Counted from the first letter of the stretch, positions 1-7,232 are shown. The stretch is DNA of 39,876 nt from an uncultured Eubacteriales bacterium (GCA_902779185.1 CACZAM010000015.1:1-39876); one strand, 5' to 3'. Notes: generated from the letters alone by a model not told the origin. Numbers and translations: made by a program.

Positions 1-66
1 CCAAGTATTTGCAAGGCTTTCAAGTCGATTGCACCAAAGCAGCCCGCCGTTAGACGGGCAAGTTAA
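1..66 (+). CDS. Possible 3' end of an upstream protein-coding gene (partial)
   Basis: A frame open from the first base reaches a TAA at 64-66, and a plus-strand terminator hairpin begins three bases later. That layout fits the last 21 codons of a gene whose body lies outside the window. Another frame is also open here, so the assignment rests mainly on the terminator's orientation. No family can be recognised from such a short basic tail. Confidence 0.25.
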   Translation, partial: PSICKAFKSIAPKQPAVRRAS

Positions 67-68
67 GA

Positions 69-109
69 GGCTGCCACACTATTTTAGTGCGACAGCCCCA
101 TTTTTATTG
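69..109 (+). terminator. Rho-independent terminator for the unit entering from the left
   Basis: An imperfect hairpin (GGCTG at 69-73 with CAGCC at 93-97, CACT at 77-80 with AGTG at 86-89) is followed by a T-rich run on the plus strand at 101-109. The T-run overlaps the last codons of the convergent yerC gene. The minus-strand side lacks a T-run, so the signal mainly serves plus-strand transcription. A hairpin of very similar sequence lies at 35721-35766. Confidence 0.6.
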
Positions 110-394
110 TTCCTTAATGCGGTCAATGACGGTCTTGTAGCCTCCTTCGCCGTAAGTAAGGCACTTGTTGACACGGCTTATAGTAGCTGAACTCGCTCCG
201 GTCTCTCTGCTGATCTCACTGAAAACCGCCCCGCTGTCAAGCATGCGGGCAACCTCAAGTCTCGCGGAAAGGTCGATCACTTCTTTTATTGTTGCTACGT
301 CATCAAAAAACTTGCGGCATTCCTCCTCATTCTCAAGTGCAAGAACCGCCTTGTAGAACTGCTGCATGTTTTTCTGCTCTTTATCCGTGATCAT
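104..394 (-). CDS. yerC: YerC/YecD-family TrpR-like DNA-binding protein
   Basis: This 96-residue protein has the length and layout of the YerC/YecD branch of the Trp-repressor superfamily. It is all helical, with a TrpR-like helix-turn-helix at about residues 55-80 containing the stretch SEISRETGASSATISRVNKC. Family members are small cytoplasmic DNA-binding proteins; unlike TrpR, a tryptophan co-repressor role is not established for YerC. The start at 394 is preceded by a purine-rich stretch that can serve as an SD. The gene is alone on its strand and is transcribed away from the TIGR01906 gene, and a perfect inverted repeat at 476-499 in the shared upstream region is a possible regulatory target. 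Family confidence is high; target genes are unknown. Confidence 0.88.
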   Translation of the reverse strand: MITDKEQKNMQQFYKAVLALENEEECRKFFDDVATIKEVIDLSARLEVARMLDSGAVFSEISRETGASSATISRVNKCLTYGEGGYKTVIDRIKEQ

Positions 395-475
395 GATTTA
401 CCCGCCTTCCCTCTTCAGTAATCTGGACACAATGACCGTTTACGCGTTTTTCTGTTGCATGTAGTATACACCTTT

Positions 476-499
476 CGCGCTTTAAAGTGTTAAAGCGCG
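476..499. promoter_or_regulatory. Perfect 10-bp inverted repeat between divergent genes
   Basis: CGCGCTTTAA at 476-485 and TTAAAGCGCG at 490-499 are exact inverted copies separated by four bases. The repeat lies in the roughly 150-bp region between yerC and the divergent membrane-protein gene, just upstream of a minus-strand TATACT that may be the yerC -10 element. It could be an operator, possibly for YerC autoregulation, or an mRNA hairpin. There is no T-run on either side. Confidence 0.45.
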
Positions 500-531
500 C
501 TGTATTAATTTGTACTTTTTGAGCAACAGCG

Positions 532-547
532 TGGTAGAATGTATGAC
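532..547 (+). promoter_or_regulatory. Extended -10 promoter placing the mRNA start at the ATG
   Basis: TGGTAGAAT (532-540) is an extended -10 element (TG-n-TAGAAT). The ATG at 548 begins seven bases after it, so transcription is expected to start at or within a base or two of this ATG. No SD is visible before either the ATG at 539 or the one at 548. A weak -35 candidate (TTGTAC) lies 19 bases upstream. The same arrangement is seen before the YgjP-like gene (25150). Confidence 0.45.
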
Positions 548-1285
548 ATGAAGAACGTATACGAATCAAGTACCACACATAATATTGCTGCTTTTATCTG
601 CGGGATCTGCCTGCTGCTTATACTGCTGATAACCTCTTTACAGGCTGTATGCTACTGGATTCCTGACTGGTGGCGCAATGAGTATGCCAAATATGACACC
701 CCATCGAATGTCAGGGGCGAAATGTCTCTTGATGATGCGGTTCATATCACAGAGGACATGCTCGAATACTGTATCGGCAGGCTCGATACACTGGACGACA
801 CTGAAGCGACTATAGACGGAGTGACTGCTCCTTTCTTTACCGATCGTGAAAAAGCTCATCTTGCTGACTGCAGGGAACTTTTCCTCAAGGGAATAAAGGT
901 GCGTGTCATCGCCTGTCTTCTGCTGGCTGCTTTTGTAATATTTATTTACGTACATAACGGAAAGCAAAAGACCTCAGTCCTTCTTGCAAAGGGTTATCTG
1001 AGGTCTCTGGGTTTTATTGTTGTACTGGCCGCGATAATTGCCGTACTATGCGTCATTGACTTCACGCATGTCTTCACCGTGTTTCATCACATATTCTTTG
1101 ATAACGATCTCTGGATCCTGAATCCGAATGAGGACAACCTTATAAACATCATGCAGGAAGATGTCTTCTCTGACGCTGCCATGTGGATCGCAGGGATCTG
1201 GCTGATCGCCGATGCGCTTATCGCCGCTGCCTGCGTGACAATTCTCAGGCGTGACCGCTACTCAGTAAAGAGCGCTGTCGAATAG
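548..1285 (+). CDS. TIGR01906 / DUF1461 family integral membrane protein
   Basis: This 245-residue membrane protein has four predicted membrane segments at about residues 12-35, 117-136, 151-171 and 208-231. Between segments 3 and 4 it carries the family hallmark, an H[13 protein letters not shown] stretch (residues 181-193) followed by a Leu-Ile-rich run. The acidic loop between segments 1 and 2 includes [12 protein letters not shown], also typical. The biochemical role of the family is unknown. The open frame extends to an ATG at 539, but that codon overlaps the likely -10 element, so I prefer 548, giving a leaderless message. The 3' end overlaps the convergent cysK by 28 bp. Confidence 0.8.
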   Translation: MKNVYESSTTHNIAAFICGICLLLILLITSLQAVCYWIPDWWRNEYAKYDTPSNVRGEMSLDDAVHITEDMLEYCIGRLDTLDDTEATIDGVTAPFFTDREKAHLADCRELFLKGIKVRVIACLLLAAFVIFIYVHNGKQKTSVLLAKGYLRSLGFIVVLAAIIAVLCVIDFTHVFTVFHHIFFDNDLWILNPNEDNLINIMQEDVFSDAAMWIAGIWLIADALIAAACVTILRRDRYSVKSAVE

Positions 1286-2190
1286 TATCTGTCTCCGCTG
1301 TCAGGCAGCAGAGCTACTATGGTCTTGCCTTTGTTTTCAGGCTTCTTCGCATATTCGATTGCTGCGTAGAGAGCAGCTCCGGAAGAGATACCTACCGAGA
1401 TGCCTTCTTTTTTTGCAAGCAGCTTGGCCGCGTCAAATGCTTTCTGTCCATCTGCCTTATAGACTTCATCGTATACAGCTGTATTGAGGACATCAGGCAC
1501 AAAGCCCGCTCCGATTCCCTGGATCTTATGGGCTCCCGCTTTGCCTTCTGAGAGCACCGGAGAGTCAGCCGGCTCGAGCGCAACTATCTTCACTTCAGGC
1601 TTCTGCTCTTTTAAGTATTCCGCTACGCCGGTAAGCGTGCCGCCCGTACCTACTCCTGCGATAAAGATATCTACGGCGCCATCCGTGTCTTTCCAGATCT
1701 CCGGGCCTGTCGTAGCTTTGTGTACCGCCGGATTTGCAGGATTTACAAACTGTCCAGGAATGAAGCCGCCGTCTATCTCCTTTGCGAGTTCCTCAGCCTT
1801 TTCTATCGCTCCTTTCATACCCTTCGCGCCTTCAGTCAGAACGATCTCAGCGCCATATGCCTTGAGTATGTTTCTCCTTTCAACGCTCATGGTCTCAGGC
1901 ATTGTAAGGATCGCTCTGTATCCCTTTGCAGCTGCTATCGAAGCAAGTCCGATACCGGTGTTTCCTGATGTAGGCTCAATGATTACCGAACCTTCTTTGA
2001 GGAGGCCCTTCTCTTCCGCATCCTCGATCATTGCCTTTGCGATCCTGTCCTTAACGCTTCCGGCAGGGTTGAAGTACTCCAGTTTAACAAGCACTGTAGC
2101 CTCAAGTCCGAGTTCCTTTTCTATGTTGATCACTTCTACGAGCGGTGTATTTCCGATAAGTCCAAGTGTTCCCTTATAAATATTAGCCAT
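1258..2190 (-). CDS. cysK: Cysteine synthase A (O-acetylserine sulfhydrylase)
   Basis: CysK makes L-cysteine and acetate from O-acetyl-L-serine and sulfide, using pyridoxal phosphate in the cytoplasm. The 310-residue length is standard. The PLP lysine is K47 in [11 protein letters not shown], the phosphate/substrate loop TSGNTG is at 74-79, and the glycine-rich [10 protein letters not shown] loop is present in the C-terminal half. A GAGG SD precedes the ATG. The gene has its own sigma-A-type promoter (2524-2552) and a roughly 330-base leader with a Cys-rich leader peptide and terminator. I infer that expression responds to cysteine supply through attenuation. It is monocistronic, and its 3' end overlaps the convergent membrane-protein gene. 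No serine acetyltransferase gene lies in the window. Confidence 0.96.
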   Translation of the reverse strand: MANIYKGTLGLIGNTPLVEVINIEKELGLEATVLVKLEYFNPAGSVKDRIAKAMIEDAEEKGLLKEGSVIIEPTSGNTGIGLASIAAAKGYRAILTMPETMSVERRNILKAYGAEIVLTEGAKGMKGAIEKAEELAKEIDGGFIPGQFVNPANPAVHKATTGPEIWKDTDGAVDIFIAGVGTGGTLTGVAEYLKEQKPEVKIVALEPADSPVLSEGKAGAHKIQGIGAGFVPDVLNTAVYDEVYKADGQKAFDAAKLLAKKEGISVGISSGAALYAAIEYAKKPENKGKTIVALLPDSGDRYYSTALFTE

Positions 2191-2278
2191 TTTTATTTCC
2201 TCACTTTCTTCTGTGTTATTTCTCTTAAGGTTTTACATTTTTAAATAAATGGTGCTGCTATTAAGCGCCCTGTTCTTT

Positions 2279-2350
2279 GATCCCTGACGGGCAAAGAAAA
2301 CGCCCGGGGCCTTTATATGCTCCCGGGCGGCTGCTCGATTTCAGGGATCA
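2279..2350 (-). terminator. Attenuator terminator in the cysK leader, bracketed by a second stem
   Basis: On the minus strand CGCCCGGG (2329-2322) pairs with CCCGGGCG (2308-2301) and is followed by TTTTCTTT, a clear intrinsic terminator about 110 bases before the cysK ATG. The 5' arm and its flank (2339-2319) are instead complementary to the leader-peptide coding segment 2419-2405: GCTCCCGGG pairs with CCCGGGAGC, plus CTCGAT with ATCGAG. This provides a competing antiterminator. A 10-bp inverted repeat (2279-2288 with 2341-2350) encloses the terminator. Confidence 0.8.
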
Positions 2351-2381
2351 GAGTCTGATGTCTTACGGGGTGCGTGCCATC

Positions 2382-2483
2382 CTAAGACAAGACCCCGGTT
2401 ATACATCGAGCCCGGGAGCTTTGCATCAGACAACAACACATCCAGTTGTTTTTATTCAATTGAGAGAGAGCCATTGATCTCAT
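2382..2483 (-). CDS. Cys-rich leader peptide of the cysK attenuator (33 residues)
   Basis: A short ORF with ATG at 2483 and TAG ending at 2382 lies in the cysK leader. A good SD (AGAGGA, 2496-2491) sits seven bases upstream, and the promoter at 2524-2552 is just before it. It encodes 33 residues with three consecutive Cys codons (TGT-TGT-TGT, 2438-2430; residues 16-18) and a fourth Cys at 27. The codons after the Cys run (2419-2405) form one arm of the antiterminator. This is the layout of amino-acid attenuators such as trp and his leaders: a ribosome delayed at Cys codons should bias folding toward antitermination. An alternative pairing (GTCTGATG 2431-2424 with CATCAGAC 2360-2353) overlaps the third Cys codon. 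The ORF and complementarity are seen directly; cysteine control is inferred. Confidence 0.78.
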   Translation of the reverse strand: MRSMALSQLNKNNWMCCCLMQSSRARCITGVLS

Positions 2484-2523
2484 CGTCCAATCCTCTTTTT
2501 CAAAAGTCTTTTTGATTGACGCT

Positions 2524-2552
2524 ATTGTAGCTCTAAATACCTACCAAGTCAA
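2524..2552 (-). promoter_or_regulatory. Sigma-A-type promoter of cysK
   Basis: On the minus strand TTGACT (2552-2547) and TACAAT (2529-2524) are separated by exactly 17 bases. The promoter lies between the hydE stop at 2579 and the leader-peptide ORF. No terminator separates hydE from it, so read-through from hydE is possible. Confidence 0.8.
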
Positions 2553-2578
2553 TAGGTTTTTAATTTTGTCTTTGTATC

Positions 2579-3655
2579 TTATTCCGTACTAAAGGAAACG
2601 TGATCTCCGCGGGCAACTACAGTCTCATAGCCAACCGAGGAAATGCGCATCGCCATGCAGCGAATGCACTCAGCCGCTTCATCTCCTGTGCATATCTTAT
2701 TGTCGTAAAGCAGGTATTTGCCCCTTACATCAGAAGGTGAAAGATTCGGCATTACTACGTTAGCACCGGCAAGTATGCCTTTCTCACGTCCGCGCGGATC
2801 AATTGTGCCGAGAGCGGTCGTCGCCGGAAGCAGCACATCAGGAAGAAGCAGCCGTATTATGGACAGCAATCTGATTGTCATATCTACTGTCCCGGCTTCG
2901 TGTTCAGCAAACTGCGTATCATGATGAGGTATGAACGGCCCTATTCCAACCATCTCCGGTCTGAATTCTTTCAAAAACCTGAGATCCTTCACCAGATGCT
3001 CAGTCGTCTGATACGGCGAGCCCACCATCATTCCACAGCCTACCTGATATCCGATGTCCTTTAGATCTTTCAGGCACTGCATCCTGTGATTGAAAGACAT
3101 CTCTGCCGGATGCAGCATCTCATAGTGATCCTTATCTGCAGTTTCATGCCTCAGAAGATAACGGTCCGCTCCTGCATCAAAGAACTTCTTATAACTCTCC
3201 TTCTCGAATTCCCCCAGAGACAGCGTAACTGCGCAGTCAGGATGTCTGTTCTTTATAGATTTTACGATCGAAACTATCAGCTCATCCGTATAATACGGGT
3301 CCTCTCCTCCCTGCAGCACAAAAGTGCGGAATCCAAGCTCATAGCCCGTATCGCAGCACGAGAGGATCTGCTCCTCATTGAGGCGGTAGCGTTCCGCATT
3401 GGCATTGCCTCTGCGTATGCCGCAATAATAGCAATTGTTTCTGCATATATTGGAAATCTCAACAAGTCCGCGCAAATAAACGTCTTTGCCGTAATACTTT
3501 TCGCGTACCGCCCTGGCTTTTCCGGCCAGATATTCGTCAAAGCCGGGGGAATCGCAAAGCAGTATAGCAGCGAACTCCTCATCTGTCAGATTATTTTCAG
3601 CCTCAAGCTTGTCTGCAAGCTCAAAACAGCGTGATCTTGTTTCCGTTTCTCCCAT
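2579..3655 (-). CDS. hydE: [FeFe]-hydrogenase H-cluster maturase HydE (radical SAM)
   Basis: HydE is a radical-SAM enzyme that acts with HydG and HydF to build the diiron subcluster of [FeFe]-hydrogenase. The [4Fe-4S] binding motif is CRNNCYYC (C71, C75, C78 from the chosen start). The QGGED and TTALGTIDPRGREKG segments and the 358-residue length match the family. The frame extends upstream to an ATG at 3718, but the ATG at 3655 has a strong GGGGAGA SD and starts where known HydE proteins begin, so I chose it. Neither hydF, hydG nor a hydrogenase gene is in the window. Upstream lies a separate promoter-terminator unit (3768-3907). The neighbouring cysK makes cysteine; this may be coincidence, although cysteine-derived ligands are part of H-cluster assembly. 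Confidence 0.93.
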   Translation of the reverse strand: MGETETRSRCFELADKLEAENNLTDEEFAAILLCDSPGFDEYLAGKARAVREKYYGKDVYLRGLVEISNICRNNCYYCGIRRGNANAERYRLNEEQILSCCDTGYELGFRTFVLQGGEDPYYTDELIVSIVKSIKNRHPDCAVTLSLGEFEKESYKKFFDAGADRYLLRHETADKDHYEMLHPAEMSFNHRMQCLKDLKDIGYQVGCGMMVGSPYQTTEHLVKDLRFLKEFRPEMVGIGPFIPHHDTQFAEHEAGTVDMTIRLLSIIRLLLPDVLLPATTALGTIDPRGREKGILAGANVVMPNLSPSDVRGKYLLYDNKICTGDEAAECIRCMAMRISSVGYETVVARGDHVSFSTE

Positions 3656-3767
3656 TTTCTGATATCTCCCCTTTTTAATTTCAGATAAACTCATATCCCA
3701 ATGAACCCCTTGCAGCAAAGCATATCACAAACACAGTCTTTATTCTATGAATCTTGCCAGGGGACAT

Positions 3768-3803
3768 AAACAAAAATGCTGCCTCCGGGCAGCACTTTTG
3801 TTT
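3768..3803 (-). terminator. Strong intrinsic terminator upstream of hydE
   Basis: TGCTGCC (3777-3783) and GGCAGCA (3788-3794) form a perfect stem with a four-base loop. A/T tracts on both sides mean it can work on either strand; on the minus strand the run is TTTTTGTTT. It sits between a strong minus-strand promoter (3879-3907) and hydE, so it ends a short transcript or conditionally blocks entry into hydE. Confidence 0.75.
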
Positions 3804-3872
3804 GTAGATATAGATATTGTAAGAGGGATGAAAGTATTATGGTGAAGTTAGTTTTATTTAACTCTTCCTTTC
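3768..3872 (-). ncRNA. Putative small RNA or attenuated leader before hydE (~105 nt)
   Basis: A near-consensus promoter at 3879-3907 predicts an RNA starting at about 3872 and running only to the terminator at 3768-3803. Near its 5' end it can fold GGTGAA with TTCACC around an inner AGTTA/TAACT pairing. An alternative pairing uses TGAAAG with the downstream CTTTCA. No ORF or known riboswitch consensus was recognised. It could be a free small RNA or the leader of hydE with terminator control. Confidence 0.4.
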
Positions 3873-3878
3873 ACCCAC

Positions 3879-3907
3879 ATAATAGCACCCGCATTTCCTA
3901 TTGTCAA
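3879..3907 (-). promoter_or_regulatory. Near-consensus sigma-A promoter facing hydE
   Basis: On the minus strand TTGACA (3907-3902) and TATTAT (3884-3879) are separated by exactly 17 bases. It lies downstream of the dehydratase operon and its hairpin and upstream of the 3768-3803 terminator. Confidence 0.78.
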
Positions 3908-3961
3908 GGTAGGAATTAAAAAAATATTAAAAAATTTTCCATATGTTTGAGCCTATAGTAA

Positions 3962-3987
3962 AGCTCCGGCGATTTTCCGCCGGAGCT
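3962..3987 (-). terminator. Hairpin at the end of the dehydratase operon
   Basis: AGCTCCGGCG and CGCCGGAGCT form a perfect 10-bp stem about 57 bases after the stop of the small membrane-protein gene. Only a short run (TTTACTAT) follows on the minus strand, so it is a weak intrinsic terminator or a 3'-end stabilising hairpin. Confidence 0.5.
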
Positions 3988-4043
3988 AAAGCAATCAGAA
4001 ACATCTTCTGCATATACCGGTTTCTTAACGGGCGCCGGTTTCT

Positions 4044-4214
4044 CTACAGATGCTGGTTCCTTGGGATCCTGTCATACCACTTGAGCAGGAACGGCTCGAT
4101 CATCGAGGTCAGCTTCATGTCAAGGTTGAAGAAATAGACTGTGAATGTCACAACGAAGAATGCAAGGCCTCCGGTCATGACATAAAGTAATGCTTTTGCG
4201 AGTTTCTTTTTCAT
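4044..4214 (-). CDS. 56-residue single-span membrane protein, dehydratase operon
   Basis: The frame is open from 4277, but an ATG at 4214 preceded by GGGAGG (eight bases upstream) gives a cleaner 56-residue product. It has a basic N-terminus (MKKK), one hydrophobic segment at about residues 8-28, and a soluble tail ending in WYDRIPRNQHL. It begins 19 bases after the large dehydratase gene's stop and shares its operon, so a linked role such as membrane tethering or transport accessory is possible. I recognise no family. Confidence 0.6.
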   Translation of the reverse strand: MKKKLAKALLYVMTGGLAFFVVTFTVYFFNLDMKLTSMIEPFLLKWYDRIPRNQHL

Positions 4215-4233
4215 TAGATGTGCCTCCCTGTTT

Positions 4234-5832
4234 TTACCATGCATTCTCATCGTCGAGAATCTCGAGTGTAGGATCAAGCGGTTCTTCCTGCATGACCGTT
4301 CTCATGTACTGGTTGACCTGGTCCCTTACGCCCTGTCTCGAAATGACACGAGGATCGAAGAGCTGGTGATCTACCCAAATCAGCGGAATGCCGCGCTCTC
4401 TTGCCTTATCTTCAAAGAGTCCGTGCATGCCGTCCAGAGCCTTGCATGTGATATGCTCCCAGAGGATGATCATATCAGCATTGAACTCTTCAACAAATTC
4501 GAAGAGGTCATCGAGCAGTACTTTGTAGCCGCCGTGTGTGCGGTTACGCATGATCATCTCCTCAGTCAGCATGGCCATGTCGTAGTATGCCTGTTCTCTG
4601 TTCTCAGGAGTATCTGTCTCTGCGATCATCTCCGTGTTGATGCACGAGAGCATGTCTGTCAGAGGTACGATGCCCCAGCAGTTGAGCAGCCATACGAGGA
4701 AATCCATGTAGTAGTGCGACTGTACGCCCCATACTATCGCCCTGTGGCGGTACTCAGGAGCAGCCATTTTTCTCTTCTTGTAAGCCTTCTCGGCAAGTTT
4801 CATGAGACGCCTGTCAGCGACTTCGAATTCAGGTACCTTGCCGCAGATAGCCATGTATGTTGTCTCTGTGTAAAGAGCAAGGTTTCCGCCGAAGATCTGC
4901 GGATAATCCGTCTTGTTCATGTCGAGCCACTCGTTGCGGCACTTCGTAGCAAAGTTGACTCTCTTTGCGCATTCGAAGTAGTAATCCCAGTCCCACTTGT
5001 GACCTGTGTGCTCTTCGATGAACTTGATCGCTCTTCTTACTTCTTCAGCAGCGTATTCCTGTACGTCTTCTTCCTTGTGGCGGAGCGGAGCCGGCAACTG
5101 GAACACAGGGATGCCGTCTTCCTTCTCGAGTCTCTCGGAGATAACTCCATTGCCGAGCAGGGATCCGTCGCATGTGGTGTTGCACTGCACCGCGCAGGCG
5201 CCGAGTATAGGAGCGTCGTCATCGATGGAAACGCCGGCCTCAGCCTCAGGCATCGGGCAGACATCGCCGGGGAGTCCGTACTCCTGAGCTACATCAATGT
5301 AATGCTCCATCGCGTGCTGGTTGAGCAGAACTGATACATATGTTGAAGGGGTCTCGCGGGATGTGCACTTCAGATTCGGGAAGCCCATCATTACTGCGGT
5401 CATCTCGTTCTCATCAACGAGCACGTTCCTCTTTGAGAACTCTACATCATTGCCGGTCCTGCGGTCACCGCGAGCCAGTGTGTTAAGGAGCTTCGCCACA
5501 TCGATGATGATCAGATCCTGCTCTTCGTGAGCCATTCTGAGGTATTCGCCTCTGAGTCCCTGTGTGAATCTGTCAACCATCATCGGAACTGCCAGATAGT
5601 TGGCCATCCAGCGGTATCTGAAGAAAAATTTTATATTGCGAGGTACTGCTACAAACTTTCCGAGAGTGAACATGATACCGAGCCATCTCGAATAATCATA
5701 GAGAGTATCTCCGAGCCCGCGCCATTCACGGCGTTTTCTGACCTTGCCGTGCGGTATGTAAAGGTCACCGTATTTTGTATCGCCCTTTATCTTTTCAGGG
5801 TTGACCATAGTCTTGAATTTTCTGACTGCCAT
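4234..5832 (-). CDS. 2-hydroxyacyl-CoA dehydratase family protein, large subunit
   Basis: This 532-residue protein belongs to the HgdA/HgdB-BcrB/BcrC superfamily, whose members hold a [4Fe-4S] cluster and use single-electron chemistry to dehydrate (R)-2-hydroxyacyl-CoAs or reduce aromatic CoA esters. The central part is rich in family-like Cys and Trp positions (GACAVQCNTTCDGS, HITCKALDGMHG, IPLIWVDHQLFDPR). It is longer than a typical HgdA, with extra basic sequence at the N-terminus. The ATG at 5832 has AGGAGG seven bases upstream; a GTG at 5835 is possible but too close to the SD. The upstream partner gene's TAG overlaps that GTG, so the two are tightly coupled. No ATP-dependent activator (HgdC/FldI-like) is nearby. 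The substrate is unknown. Confidence 0.82.
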   Translation of the reverse strand: MAVRKFKTMVNPEKIKGDTKYGDLYIPHGKVRKRREWRGLGDTLYDYSRWLGIMFTLGKFVAVPRNIKFFFRYRWMANYLAVPMMVDRFTQGLRGEYLRMAHEEQDLIIIDVAKLLNTLARGDRRTGNDVEFSKRNVLVDENEMTAVMMGFPNLKCTSRETPSTYVSVLLNQHAMEHYIDVAQEYGLPGDVCPMPEAEAGVSIDDDAPILGACAVQCNTTCDGSLLGNGVISERLEKEDGIPVFQLPAPLRHKEEDVQEYAAEEVRRAIKFIEEHTGHKWDWDYYFECAKRVNFATKCRNEWLDMNKTDYPQIFGGNLALYTETTYMAICGKVPEFEVADRRLMKLAEKAYKKRKMAAPEYRHRAIVWGVQSHYYMDFLVWLLNCWGIVPLTDMLSCINTEMIAETDTPENREQAYYDMAMLTEEMIMRNRTHGGYKVLLDDLFEFVEEFNADMIILWEHITCKALDGMHGLFEDKARERGIPLIWVDHQLFDPRVISRQGVRDQVNQYMRTVMQEEPLDPTLEILDDENAW

Positions 5833-5834
5833 CA

Positions 5835-7028
5835 CTACCCCTCCTTCTGTATCTTCTTGATATCGATGCTCTCAAGGAAAGCCTGCACACGTGTGCGCAT
5901 CTGTCCGGACGAACCGATAGTATACGGTCTGTCTACTGCGAGCACCGGCCAGTCATACCTGTTTCTGAGGATGTGTGATCCCATCATTCTCTCATAAGCC
6001 CAAGGATCGCAGAATTTCATCTGCTGATAGATGATTCCGTCTGCCTTATACTCTTTTGCCAGTTCATCGACATATGAGCGGCGTCCGTCCATCGTCACGG
6101 TATCCATGAAGCGCGGGCATTCGCCCCTGTACATGTAAGCACTGCAGAGCTGTGTAAGAGCATCCTCCTCATCATTGAGGTAGATAGGATCCCTTCCAGG
6201 AAGTGAGCCATAGCAATATCTGTCGCAGCATACAAAAGCACCGCTCTCCTCAACCAGTTTAATGAAGTCGGTATCATCGACCTCGGAGCCTACGACTTCG
6301 ACTCTGGCCTTGAACCAAGGTTTAGGGTCAGGCTCTCTCGTCTTAAGCTCCTCGAGTGTCTCCTCGAGTTTGTCAATGATAAGATGCTTTGGAGCTACAT
6401 AGGAAGCCAGGCAGAATACGTTGAATTCGTAGCCCGTGATGGTAGGATTGTCGAGCTTGCGGAAGTCTCCGATGGCTCTGATGAGCTCGCAGACCTTGTT
6501 ATGCTCGGCAACAGCCTTACGGATGGCAGCATCGGAAATGTCGATGCCGTAATTCTCAGCCAGTGGCTTGAGGATGTGGTTTTTGCACTGTAACACATAG
6601 AGGTTGAGGCCGTTATAATCGGCCTTCATAGGGATCTCCATGTAGTCGATGAAGAAGCCTTCCTTGTCCTTGCCCAATGCCTGCAGTACATCCATGTTCT
6701 CTACGCAGCGGTTGAGCATCGTGCAACCGTCAGGTGTGACAACTGCGTCAAGGAAGTTGTAGCCTCCCTCAAGAGCTCTCTCGAGGATCGCTCTCGAATA
6801 TTCGCAAAGGAAGCTGGTCAGATAATAAGTACCTACGTCAATCGAACCCGTACGCGGAGCACGGAGCCTCGCCGAGAAGCAGCCAGGCAGATTGAGCAGA
6901 GGTTCAGGCACGTTCTCGCACATATAGCCTATGCACTTCATGCCATCTTTCTGGGCCTGCGCAACTAGCTCGTTATTTGCCTCCTGCAGCAGGTCCTCGA
7001 AATAAATCAGATGCTTTAGATCTTTCAC
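5835..7028 (-). CDS. 2-hydroxyacyl-CoA dehydratase family protein, small subunit
   Basis: This is the first gene of the dehydratase operon and encodes about 397 residues, close to HgdB/FldC-type subunits. Cys-containing segments typical of the family include CTMLNRCVENMD and AFVCCDRYCYGSLPGRDP; QQMKFCDPWAYERMMGSHIL carries the C-terminal family signature. The ATG frame starts at 7100, but a GTG at 7028 preceded by a GAGAGGGA SD begins at the expected family start, so I prefer it. With the 532-residue protein it probably forms a heterodimeric Fe-S enzyme in amino-acid or 2-hydroxyacid fermentation. The substrate cannot be told from sequence. A weak promoter candidate lies around 7110-7145 on the minus strand. 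Confidence 0.82.
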   Translation of the reverse strand: MKDLKHLIYFEDLLQEANNELVAQAQKDGMKCIGYMCENVPEPLLNLPGCFSARLRAPRTGSIDVGTYYLTSFLCEYSRAILERALEGGYNFLDAVVTPDGCTMLNRCVENMDVLQALGKDKEGFFIDYMEIPMKADYNGLNLYVLQCKNHILKPLAENYGIDISDAAIRKAVAEHNKVCELIRAIGDFRKLDNPTITGYEFNVFCLASYVAPKHLIIDKLEETLEELKTREPDPKPWFKARVEVVGSEVDDTDFIKLVEESGAFVCCDRYCYGSLPGRDPIYLNDEEDALTQLCSAYMYRGECPRFMDTVTMDGRRSYVDELAKEYKADGIIYQQMKFCDPWAYERMMGSHILRNRYDWPVLAVDRPYTIGSSGQMRTRVQAFLESIDIKKIQKEG

Positions 7029-7232
7029 TTTTCTCCCTCTCTCTTTTTCTCTCTTAAACGGCTTATCAGCCGCCGGGCACCGGAGAACACAGATGCCCAT
7101 ATTATTGAAGACATTTTATCACGCAGAAGTAACGGCATACAATATCTAACGAAACGATACACAAAAAAACAGTTTCCGGCAGGCAGTCAATAATATGGCT
7201 GCACTGTTTGGAAGAAAAACATCAACAGGCAC

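Noticed and set aside
381-578. 65-codon minus-strand frame upstream of yerC
   Set aside because: It overlaps the yerC start, the inverted repeat and the divergent promoter, with no SD.
2341-2483. T-box riboswitch in the cysK leader
   Set aside because: A motif similar to the T-box core (AGGATGGCACGCACC) occurs, but the base after UGG does not match the tRNA-Cys discriminator as I remember it, the core sits at the leader-peptide stop, and the tandem-Cys ORF with SD explains the leader better.
4366-5334. 322-codon plus-strand frame opposite the large dehydratase gene
   Set aside because: The opposite strand encodes a family-recognisable protein with a good SD in an operon; the plus-strand frame has neither and looks like codon-bias shadow.
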